Part shown: in pieces, positions 15,923 through 22,900 of the stretch
Position numbering within the stretch: the stretch's first letter is position 1
Layout: each line of letters opens with the position of its first letter
Assembly (NCBI RefSeq): GCF_900114875.1
Contig: NZ_FPKW01000009.1
Coordinates: 113,294-177,293 of the forward strand
Source: Chryseobacterium limigenitum
Lineage (GTDB): Bacteria > Bacteroidota > Bacteroidia > Flavobacteriales > Weeksellaceae
DNA: 64,000 nt
Direction of reading: 5' to 3'
The notes under the pieces: generated by a model
Database searches by the model: none
The model's input: only the letters and a program-made list of their open reading frames with translations
What the model was told of the DNA's origin: nothing
Position numbers and translations under genes: made by a program

Positions 15923-16088
15923 CCTGCATAAAATAAATACAGCTTTAAATTCATACCTGTGTAAATAAGATACAGATCATCATCATAAAATAGAATCATG
16001 CCGATCATCAAACCTGCGTAATACACATACAGCTGGAGTTCATACCTGCGTAAATCATATACAGGTCACCTGCTTAAGATAAGTACAG
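15923..16088 (+). repeat. Five 20-nt iteron-like palindromic repeats
   Basis: Five copies of a 20-base unit starting with CCTG and ending with TACAG occur at 15923-15942, 15956-15975, 16013-16032, 16045-16064 and 16069-16088. Examples are CCTGTGTAAATAAGATACAG and CCTGCGTAAATCATATACAG. Each is partly palindromic: CCTGtnTA faces TACAG(G). The starts are spaced 33, 57, 32 and 24 bases apart. Several copies are preceded by TTCATA. The array lies ahead of the mobilisation genes in a gene-free region. It could be an iteron set for replication control, the accessory-protein sites of an oriT, or repressor operators for the transfer genes. Confidence 0.7.
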
Positions 16089-16281
16089 GTCAAAATCCTT
16101 ACGATTTGATCTACAATACGATAGATAAATTATCACTTTGAAAGGATTTATTATTTACTTTCGTATGCTCAGACTTCACTTCCACACATTTCCAATAAAA
16201 ACAATAAAAGAATCAAAACTGCTGATTATCAATACTATTAATCGTTTTTCAGAACTCCGAAAAATAAGCGGCTTTTTTTGA

Positions 16282-16347
16282 GCAAGATGTGTCTTTGTAT
16301 ATACAAACTTTTCAAGTTTTATATCCAAAGACGATCTTGCCTTTTTT
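16282..16347 (+). terminator. Long hairpin followed by T run
   Basis: GCAAGAT (16282-16288) and GTCTTTG (16291-16297) pair with CAAAGAC (16326-16332) and ATCTTGC (16334-16340); a C and seven T follow. The stem of at least 14 pairs with a U tract is a strong intrinsic terminator. A possible weak promoter (TACTTTCG at 16156-16163) lies upstream, so a short transcript of about 180 bases could be made and stopped here. Confidence 0.65.
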
Positions 16348-16412
16348 TCAAAAAGGGGAAAAAAACTGCGGAACTTGTTTTTTTGTTTTTAATTAAATTT
16401 TGGTACAAGAAT

Positions 16413-16485
16413 CCAAATTAATCCAAATCATTCTTTTTTAATCCTGGGAAGTTTCCAAACTAATCCAGATTATTCTTATTTAGCC
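16413..16485 (+). repeat. Imperfect direct repeat of about 31 bases
   Basis: The segment beginning CCAAATTAATCCAAATCATT at 16413 is repeated with a few changes at 16455, beginning CCAAACTAATCCAGATTATT; both end in a T-rich piece and CC. The copies are 42 bases apart, about four helical turns, and lie 76 bases before the start of the secreted protein gene at 16561. They could bind a regulator. Confidence 0.6.
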
Positions 16486-16560
16486 CAAACCCATTGAATA
16501 CTATTGTTTTAGAAGGTTTTAACGCCCAATTTTGTCACAGAATTTTTAATCAAAATACTA

Positions 16561-17355
16561 ATGAAAAAATTGAGTCATCTTCTACTGGCATTAATAGTAG
16601 TATCAATCCAAGGTCAGGTCGGCATCAATACCGAAACTCCAGAGGCGACTTTAGAAGTGGTAGGAAAACCAAATGATGTCAATCATTATGACGGAATTAT
16701 TCCTCCACGAATTACAGGAAATCAACTCGCTGCAAAGACATATTCATCTACAAAAAAAGGAACTGTCGTCTTTGTAACATCTCCGGCTAACAATTTATCA
16801 GGACAAGTCATTCAAATAACTGAACCCGGATTATATTATTTTGATGGCAATTTGTGGCAAACATTTTCAAAAGAAAAGCAACCCACTGAATATAGAATTC
16901 TATTGACGTTTGACCATACCAGTACTGCGGCTCTTAGTGCAACTTCTACATGGTCCGCTCCGGTTAATTATAATGGAAATACAAATAATTATTTAACCGC
17001 TTCTAAATACTATACCATTGGGACCAAAAATTATGGAGGCTTAAAAGGATCCGTATCATTCAGAAAAGTTAATGGTATCGTCAATGTAAAATTTCAAATA
17101 TTCAGGTCGACTGATTCAGAACCAATTACTTCCGACGCACTTATAAATATTCCGGATATCTTTAGTGACATAGGGTATATTCCTAACCAGATTGTTTTTT
17201 TACATCCTGAGAATTCAACAATGCTTATTCCTGCCTTGCTTGAAAATTTCACCATAAAAATTCCTCAAGCTTCTTTAGGCGCAATATCAACATCATATTA
17301 TACTTATGGAGAAGTTCAGGGCTACTCAAATTGGATCAGACCCTATCTACACTAG
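16561..17355 (+). CDS. Secreted protein, conserved N-terminus and variable C-terminus (copy 1)
   Basis: This 264-residue protein has a signal peptide (ending near SIQGQ) and then a domain of about 100 residues, starting VGINTETPEATLEVVG and containing DGIIPPRITGNQLAAKTYSS and GLYYFDGNLWQ. That N-terminal part is nearly identical to the next gene product, while the C-terminal 160 residues differ. The GINTxTPEATLEV opening is common in flavobacterial surface and tail-fibre-like proteins. The C-terminal part here is rich in Thr, Ser, Tyr and aromatic residues and may form a beta-rich head. Function is unknown; a surface or adhesive role is inferred. Confidence 0.55.
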   Translation: MKKLSHLLLALIVVSIQGQVGINTETPEATLEVVGKPNDVNHYDGIIPPRITGNQLAAKTYSSTKKGTVVFVTSPANNLSGQVIQITEPGLYYFDGNLWQTFSKEKQPTEYRILLTFDHTSTAALSATSTWSAPVNYNGNTNNYLTASKYYTIGTKNYGGLKGSVSFRKVNGIVNVKFQIFRSTDSEPITSDALINIPDIFSDIGYIPNQIVFLHPENSTMLIPALLENFTIKIPQASLGAISTSYYTYGEVQGYSNWIRPYLH

Positions 17356-17438
17356 GACGCTAAAATTATAGCAATTAATACAAATTATACACAGTTAATA
17401 CGATTCTTAAGACCAAATGAATTTTAATAAAAAATAAA

Positions 17439-18530
17439 ATGAAAACATTAATTTATTTTTTTCTGCCTTTCATAGCAACAACAATACAGGGACAGATTGG
17501 CATCAACACCCAGACGCCCGAGGCTACTTTAGAAGTTGTAGGGAAACCAAATGACACCAATCATTATGACGGGATTATTCCTCCAAGGATTACAGGTAAC
17601 CAACTCGCAGCAAAAACATATTCATCTGCAAAAAAAGGAGCTGTCGTGTTTGTAACATCTCCAGCTACTAATTTATCCGGTCAGGTTATTCATATCACAA
17701 AGTCCGGGTTGTATTATTTTGACGGTGATCTATGGAAGTCATTTATAAAAGAAGACCCACTAAATACAGTTGCACTCAAGGGCAACACTTCTACGGTTGA
17801 ACTTATTGTCAAGAACAGTCTGCATCTTAATTTTGATGAGAAAGAAAATTACATACTGGGAAATTCCAGAAGTCCAATCACCGGTGACTACAATTCTATT
17901 TTTGCAACCGACTCTAATATAACCTCTGGAAAAGGAAATTCCGCTAGTGCTTATGCAATGTCTCAAGGAGAAGTTACAGGCAAACTTAATTATGCTGCAG
18001 GAGTTTCTGCTTTGAATGGCATCGCAAACGGCGTAATCTCCGGTAGTAGAAATATTGGAATTGGTCCGGGAGCTATGTCCTACATTACTTCAGGAAATGA
18101 TAACATCTCTATTGGCTATCTGTCAGGAACAGGAAACCGAACAGGGTCTAACAATATTTTCATCGGCATTGGCGCTGGTAGCCCGGCCACAGGAAACAGA
18201 AGCGTAAGTAATAAACTAGCTATACATTCAACCCGCGTTACAACAAGTTCAACCAGCTTTTGGGATAGTATCACGAACAATTATACGGATTACAAATTTG
18301 CTTTGATTTCGGGGGATTTTTCTGAAAGATGGTTAAATATCAATGGCAAGCTCAGCGTTACACCTTCCCAAATGCCCAATGCAGACGGAGATTCATCCTA
18401 TACGAAAAAAGTAGTTGCCAAAACAGATGGTTCATTTGGTTTTGCAACAGAGATAGTTCCAACTCCGCCTGCTACCGGAACATATATTCTAAAAAGCGTA
18501 AACGGTTTGACAAGTTGGGTAACACCTTAA
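17439..18530 (+). CDS. Secreted protein with YadA-head-like repeats (copy 2)
   Basis: The 363-residue product has a signal peptide (ending near TIQGQ) and the same N-terminal domain as the gene before it (IGINTQTPEATLEVVG onward, to about residue 105). Its C-terminal part contains short repeats of the left-handed beta-roll type known from trimeric autotransporter heads: YAAGVSALNGIANGVISGS, RNIGIGPGAMSY, DNISIGYLSGTG and NNIFIGIGAG. Such repeats occur in adhesins and in phage tail fibres. The pair probably arose by duplication, with replacement of the C-terminal half. It lies 8 bases before a small lipoprotein gene. Confidence 0.6.
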   Translation: MKTLIYFFLPFIATTIQGQIGINTQTPEATLEVVGKPNDTNHYDGIIPPRITGNQLAAKTYSSAKKGAVVFVTSPATNLSGQVIHITKSGLYYFDGDLWKSFIKEDPLNTVALKGNTSTVELIVKNSLHLNFDEKENYILGNSRSPITGDYNSIFATDSNITSGKGNSASAYAMSQGEVTGKLNYAAGVSALNGIANGVISGSRNIGIGPGAMSYITSGNDNISIGYLSGTGNRTGSNNIFIGIGAGSPATGNRSVSNKLAIHSTRVTTSSTSFWDSITNNYTDYKFALISGDFSERWLNINGKLSVTPSQMPNADGDSSYTKKVVAKTDGSFGFATEIVPTPPATGTYILKSVNGLTSWVTP

Positions 18531-18539
18531 TCATAAACT

Positions 18540-18863
18540 ATGAAAAACTTTTTCAAATTTTTATGCCTGATGATCACTCTTTCACTAACATCTTGTAGGT
18601 CTATTGTTTCGAATCCTGGCAAACCATTAAAAGATAATTCTTTAGCATTAAATCACAAATATGACGTTCAGGATTTCACTGCAAAAATCCACAAAATAAA
18701 AATCACATCAGTTGATGGCAACAATATTTATGGTATTTCCAAAAAAGGAGAGACGATTTCAATAGATAAAAAACAAATCAGGGAAGTGAAAAAAGTAAAA
18801 GTCGTTAGTTCTATCGTTGTAGGCATTATGGCAATTGCGGCGGTCATCTTTGTTCCAATATAG
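18540..18863 (+). CDS. Small lipoprotein with C-terminal membrane helix
   Basis: The 107-residue protein has a lipoprotein signal (SLTSC, Cys at residue 19), a short hydrophilic region with IKITSVDGNNIYGISKKG, and a hydrophobic C-terminal helix (VVSSIVVGIMAIAAVIFVPI). It reads like a small envelope protein. The layout is reminiscent of spanin-like or surface-exclusion lipoproteins, but I cannot assign it. It lies between the surface-protein pair and the mobilisation genes. Confidence 0.5.
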   Translation: MKNFFKFLCLMITLSLTSCRSIVSNPGKPLKDNSLALNHKYDVQDFTAKIHKIKITSVDGNNIYGISKKGETISIDKKQIREVKKVKVVSSIVVGIMAIAAVIFVPI

Positions 18864-18900
18864 AAAACAACATTTTTAAAATCAAATTTGAATTTGAAAG

Positions 18901-19263
18901 ATGAATATTGATGAGCAAAAAGATGAAGTTATTTTTTTCAGAATTAAGAGTGAAAAGAAGAAAGATTGGAAAAAAATCTGTTCCAATAAACAAATTTCCC
19001 TGACTAGTCTAATCATCAATTCCGTAGAGAATAGAATGATGGATGACGAGAGACGAAAAGTATTGGCGTTCATTGAAAAACAGGATAACATCTTCGGAAA
19101 AATTGAAAATAATATCAATCAGGTAGCAAAAATAGCAAATGGTCAAAAATTTATCAGCGAAAATAAACTCAGAAATTTTTCGGATAAGTTATCAGAGATC
19201 ATAATTCTGAAAAAAGAACAGAACGAAATCTTTACAAAAATCTATGCAAAGCTATCAAGATGA
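18901..19263 (+). CDS. MobC-like relaxosome accessory protein
   Basis: The 120-residue, lysine-rich protein has an N-terminal ribbon-helix-helix-like part (VIFFRIKSEKKKDWKKICSN, then QISLTSLIINSVENRM), followed by a long charged helical region with NNINQVAKIANG, the element found in MobC/BfmA-type accessory proteins, which help the relaxase open oriT. Its stop overlaps the start of the relaxase by four bases (ATGA), a strong sign of functional partnership. Confidence 0.7.
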   Translation: MNIDEQKDEVIFFRIKSEKKKDWKKICSNKQISLTSLIINSVENRMMDDERRKVLAFIEKQDNIFGKIENNINQVAKIANGQKFISENKLRNFSDKLSEIIILKKEQNEIFTKIYAKLSR

Positions 19264-20756
19264 TTGTTAAGATCATGGATCCGGCAGGTCCGAGTTTTCC
19301 AGGAGTTCATTATAACGATAAGAAAATTGATAAAGGCATTGGAGAATTAATGCTGATGAAAAATTTTCCTTCATTCATTAACGAATCAAGCAGCAAGCAA
19401 GAAGTAAGAAACTATTTAAGAGCTATTTCAATCGGGAATAAAAAAGTGTTGAAGCCTCAATTTCACGCGATGATCTCTACAAAATTTCAAGGGCATTCGA
19501 AAGAAGAGCTTACTAAGATAACGGAGAATTTTATGGATGAAATGAAATATGGCGAACAGCCTTTCATTGTGGTTTTTCATAAGGATACAGATAATAATCA
19601 CGTACACATTGTTTCAACCCGGGTTGATAAACAGACAGGGAAAAAGATCAATGACAGTTATGAAAGGCTTAAAGCCCAAAAAGCATTAAGCGTTACAATG
19701 GAAAAATTATATGGTCAGAAACCGGAAGAAGAACTGGAAAAGCTGCTGAACTACAAAATAAGTTCGCTTGATCAGTTGGAAACTCTACTCAGCAGAAATG
19801 GTTACAAGATAGGCAAAAACACAAGTGATGAAAATTCTTTTAACATTTTAAAAAACGGAGTAAACCAAAAATCTATTAGAGGGGATCAGATTGTTTTTGA
19901 TAACAGCAAAAATGAAAAAAGGGCTAAGCAGATGAAAGCCATATTAAGCAAATACAAAGAATTGTATTCCAATAAGGTTTTTAAAGTGGTGGATAATAGA
20001 AAAAATGAAGCAGTGCTTCCAAAAGAGAAGACTACTGACGGAGGAAATGATTCAAAAATGAAGATTGCCTTTGAAAGCGAGCTCCAAAAAAAGCTGAAAG
20101 ATGTTTTCGGGATCGATATGGTTTTTCATCATAAAGAAGATAAAAATCCTTTCGGCTACACCGTGATCGACCATAAAACAGGAGAAGTATACAAAGGAAG
20201 TGATATTATGAAAATGAATGAAGTATTTGAATTTACTTCTGACAAGGTGGATAAGAAGACTTTTGAAATACTGAAGGATTATAATATTCGCAGCCAGGAA
20301 ACAAAAAAGATCCTGCTTGAATTTTTTAAGAAGAATAATCCGGAAGCAGAAATCAAGGACTTTATGCTTTTTGAAAACCGAGGGAAGAAAGATTTGGAAA
20401 CCTACCGAAAAGTCCAGTTTGAAGTAAAGGACTTTATTAGAAATAACAAAAACACAAATGATGAAAAAAAAGATATTTCTATAACAAAAGGCGAAGATGG
20501 AAAGCTGTATGCTGTTCATACCAGATTTCATTACGTGGGTGAACTTCAACCATTAATCGGAGAAAAGGAATATCAAAAATTTCTGAATCCCATAAGCGTC
20601 AATGAAGTGCAGACAGAAAACCGGACTGAAAATAATGAAAAAACAGAATTAAACAAAGCCGTCAACGAAATGCTTTTTGAGTTGATGAAAAGTTCGGGAA
20701 CTGCAAAAGACCCTGCCGAAAATGAACTCAAAAAAAGACGAAAAAAGAGACGATAA
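19260..20756 (+). CDS. Relaxase (MobA/VirD2 family)
   Basis: This 498-residue protein should nick DNA at oriT and lead the strand into the recipient. The family motif with histidines is present: KDTDNNHVHIVSTRVD (about residues 118-133), preceded by KPQFHAMISTKFQGH, and a likely catalytic Tyr in PGVHYNDKKID near the N-terminus. The C-terminal half, after about residue 260, has no recognised domain and ends in a strongly basic KKRRKKRR tail that could bind DNA or act as a secretion signal. It is coupled to the accessory gene by a four-base overlap. Confidence 0.85.
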   Translation: MIVKIMDPAGPSFPGVHYNDKKIDKGIGELMLMKNFPSFINESSSKQEVRNYLRAISIGNKKVLKPQFHAMISTKFQGHSKEELTKITENFMDEMKYGEQPFIVVFHKDTDNNHVHIVSTRVDKQTGKKINDSYERLKAQKALSVTMEKLYGQKPEEELEKLLNYKISSLDQLETLLSRNGYKIGKNTSDENSFNILKNGVNQKSIRGDQIVFDNSKNEKRAKQMKAILSKYKELYSNKVFKVVDNRKNEAVLPKEKTTDGGNDSKMKIAFESELQKKLKDVFGIDMVFHHKEDKNPFGYTVIDHKTGEVYKGSDIMKMNEVFEFTSDKVDKKTFEILKDYNIRSQETKKILLEFFKKNNPEAEIKDFMLFENRGKKDLETYRKVQFEVKDFIRNNKNTNDEKKDISITKGEDGKLYAVHTRFHYVGELQPLIGEKEYQKFLNPISVNEVQTENRTENNEKTELNKAVNEMLFELMKSSGTAKDPAENELKKRRKKRR

Positions 20757-20804
20757 AGTTGATGGAAAAATCATCTTCAGTCCAATAAAAATCAACTAAA
20801 ACCT

Positions 20805-21473
20805 ATGATCATCACATTTGCTACCCAAAAAGGAGGAACCGGAAAAACGACATTAGCCATCGCTTTTGCCAATTACATTACCGCACTTTCAGAAAGAAAA
20901 CTCAATGTTTTCGATTTTGATTATCAGAAATCATTCTATCACAAATGGAAAGAAGATGAGCTATTGGACATTCCAAAATTGTACGATGTAGAAATTATTG
21001 GCGAGGAAGAAGAGCAGCCTTTTTCAGACTTTGAAACTCTCATTAATTTAAAAGAAAGCGATGAGATCAATCTCTTTGATTTGGCCGGAACGCTCGATGC
21101 AAAATACAGTGATTTGCTCATATACAGTGATTTTATCGTAACACCTTTTGAGTATTCCGATGTTTCTGTAAAATCGACTTTGGTCTTCATCAATATGCTG
21201 GGACTACTGGAAAGTGAGGCCGAAAGAATATTTATCCGTTCCAAATATGATAAAGGCTACAAGTATCTGAATCAGGAAGCAATGGACATTGAGCTCGCAA
21301 AATATGGAATGCTGCTGCCAAGCCCGGTATTTAAAAGAAACTGCCTACAAACTATTAATACCAGAAGCCTTATAGGCAAGCAAAAATATGCAGTAGAACA
21401 TACATTCGATGAACTTATAAAATATATCAATGAAACCTCAAAAATCAAAATACAAGTGATTAAAAAGAGGTAA
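20805..21473 (+). CDS. ParA/MinD-like ATPase, conjugal TraA
   Basis: The 222-residue protein begins with the deviant Walker A motif MIITFATQKGGTGKTT of ParA/Soj ATPases, and has a matching switch region (INLFDLAGTLDAKYSDLL). ParA-like proteins called TraA lead the transfer gene clusters of Bacteroidota elements; they may position the relaxosome or transfer apparatus. It is preceded by a 48-base gap after the relaxase. The family is certain; the role in transfer is inferred. Confidence 0.82.
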   Translation: MIITFATQKGGTGKTTLAIAFANYITALSERKLNVFDFDYQKSFYHKWKEDELLDIPKLYDVEIIGEEEEQPFSDFETLINLKESDEINLFDLAGTLDAKYSDLLIYSDFIVTPFEYSDVSVKSTLVFINMLGLLESEAERIFIRSKYDKGYKYLNQEAMDIELAKYGMLLPSPVFKRNCLQTINTRSLIGKQKYAVEHTFDELIKYINETSKIKIQVIKKR

Positions 21474-21534
21474 AAAATCAAAGATTCAATACCAACAAAC
21501 GACAACGATTGACTGACAACTAAATCAATAAAAA

Positions 21535-22128
21535 ATGATAAAAATTTCACTTACTATTCTGGCTGTTTACGTGTTGTATTATGCAGGTAACATTGTATAC
21601 GATCTGTTTCTGAAGAAAGAAAAAGAAACCTATAAAGAAGAGACGGAGGAATTTTCTTTGTCCGAAATTTCCGAACAGTACGAAGATCTTACTGCAACTA
21701 TAGGGATTGAAGATGTAGAAAATCTCAACACTCCCAAGTCCTTTAATAAAAATGTAATCCATTCTGATATCACTGAAGGAAATGAAGAACGACAAGATCT
21801 GGAGTATTTAAGAAAACAATTTGAATCTGAACAAGATCTGGATGAATTCGATAATCCATCAAAAAAGGATTTTACCGAAATTGAAAACCAATCACATCCT
21901 GAAAATGCTGAATCAAGCGAAGAGTATTTTGAACAAAAGGAAAAAATATCAACCGAAAAGGAAAATCAGAAACCTAATGAAGTGATTAGCGAAAACCCGA
22001 TCACGGTTAGTGCAGACCAGAAAACTTCCAGAATTAAAGATTGGAAGGCGATGCTGAATCTTTCTGAAACCCTGGTTCAATTGGTTGCAAATCACGATGG
22101 ATATAAGGTTTATCAATCCATTATGTAG
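21535..22128 (+). CDS. Membrane-anchored acidic protein of the tra cluster
   Basis: The 197-residue product begins with a single hydrophobic helix (ISLTILAVYVLYYAGNIVY) and continues as a highly acidic, probably disordered region rich in Glu, Asn and Ser. The last 35 residues (IKDWKAMLNLSETLVQLVAN) look folded. I do not recognise the family. Its place between TraA and TraE matches the loosely conserved TraC/TraD position of Bacteroidota clusters. Confidence 0.55.
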   Translation: MIKISLTILAVYVLYYAGNIVYDLFLKKEKETYKEETEEFSLSEISEQYEDLTATIGIEDVENLNTPKSFNKNVIHSDITEGNEERQDLEYLRKQFESEQDLDEFDNPSKKDFTEIENQSHPENAESSEEYFEQKEKISTEKENQKPNEVISENPITVSADQKTSRIKDWKAMLNLSETLVQLVANHDGYKVYQSIM

Positions 22129-22260
22129 TTAGTCAACTTAAACAAAATCTAACGTACTGATTATTAGACTTAACAGCGGATTTCCATCCGTTGTCCGGGA
22201 CTTCTATGCCCAAAATTTAACACTCAATTGATTATTAACCCTTTATAAATTTTTTGAATT

Positions 22261-22584
22261 ATGATGAAAAATTTTTTCACAAAAAACGTGACAACAAAGA
22301 AAGTTCTAACCCTAGCCTTGGCAATTATGGCGATAACTCCAGCATTTGCACAAGGTGGTGCAACCGCTATTTCAAATGCCGCAAGTGATATCACTGATTA
22401 TTGGGATCCGGTCAAGCTGATTTTGAAAGCAGTAGGAGGATTGGTCGGTTTTATCGGAGGTCTCCGAGTGTATAATAAATGGACGAATGGTGACCAGGAC
22501 GTCAACAAAGAGATCCTTGGTTATGGGGGAGCAATGATCTTCTTGATTGTAGTTCCGGAATTCGTAACAGCATTCTTTGCCTAA
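22261..22584 (+). CDS. traE: TraE-like DUF4134 protein
   Basis: The 107-residue protein has a signal peptide (ending in PAFAQ) and two hydrophobic helices; SDITDYWDPVKLILKAVGGL and GLRVYNKWTNGD are hallmarks of DUF4134. It is the VirB2/pilin-like small membrane protein of Bacteroidota transfer systems. The stop at 22582-22584 is followed after one base by the ATG of TraF. Confidence 0.88.
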   Translation: MMKNFFTKNVTTKKVLTLALAIMAITPAFAQGGATAISNAASDITDYWDPVKLILKAVGGLVGFIGGLRVYNKWTNGDQDVNKEILGYGGAMIFLIVVPEFVTAFFA

Positions 22585-22585
22585 T

Positions 22586-22900
22586 ATGGGATTCTACCTT
22601 TATAAGGGGCTGAAAAAGCCCCTTATATTCTTCGGACTCAAAGGGAAATATATCTTTTACGCAGTTGGTGTCATCGGAGGCGGGGTCATTTCAGCATTGG
22701 TACTCTCGAAGTTCGGTCTCTTAGGCTCTTTACTTGGTCTTGCAGTCACCGCAGGCGGAGTTTATCTTATCTTCAGAAGACAGGACAAATATGGTTTGTA
22801 TGACAAAACCAAAAACTTCGATCACATCTTAATTTTTCCCAAAAGGTTAGACAGTAATAAACTTTTAAAGAATGGCAACAACAAAAAAACAGGCATTTAG
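22586..22900 (+). CDS. traF: TraF-like DUF4133 protein (VirB3-like)
   Basis: From ATG 22586 the protein has 104 residues, with two membrane helices (FYAVGVIGGGVISALVLSKF and LLGSLLGLAVTAGGVYLIF) after the N-terminal YKGLKKPLIFFGLKG segment typical of DUF4133. It corresponds to VirB3, the inner-membrane partner of the VirB4 ATPase. A TTG at 22577 is also in frame but would overlap TraE. The gene overlaps traG by 29 bases. Confidence 0.85.
   Translation: MGFYLYKGLKKPLIFFGLKGKYIFYAVGVIGGGVISALVLSKFGLLGSLLGLAVTAGGVYLIFRRQDKYGLYDKTKNFDHILIFPKRLDSNKLLKNGNNKKTGI

Noticed and set aside
15923..16088. Repeat array considered as CRISPR
   Set aside because: Repeat units are only 20 nt and imperfect, spacers vary from 4 to 37 bases, and there are no cas genes.
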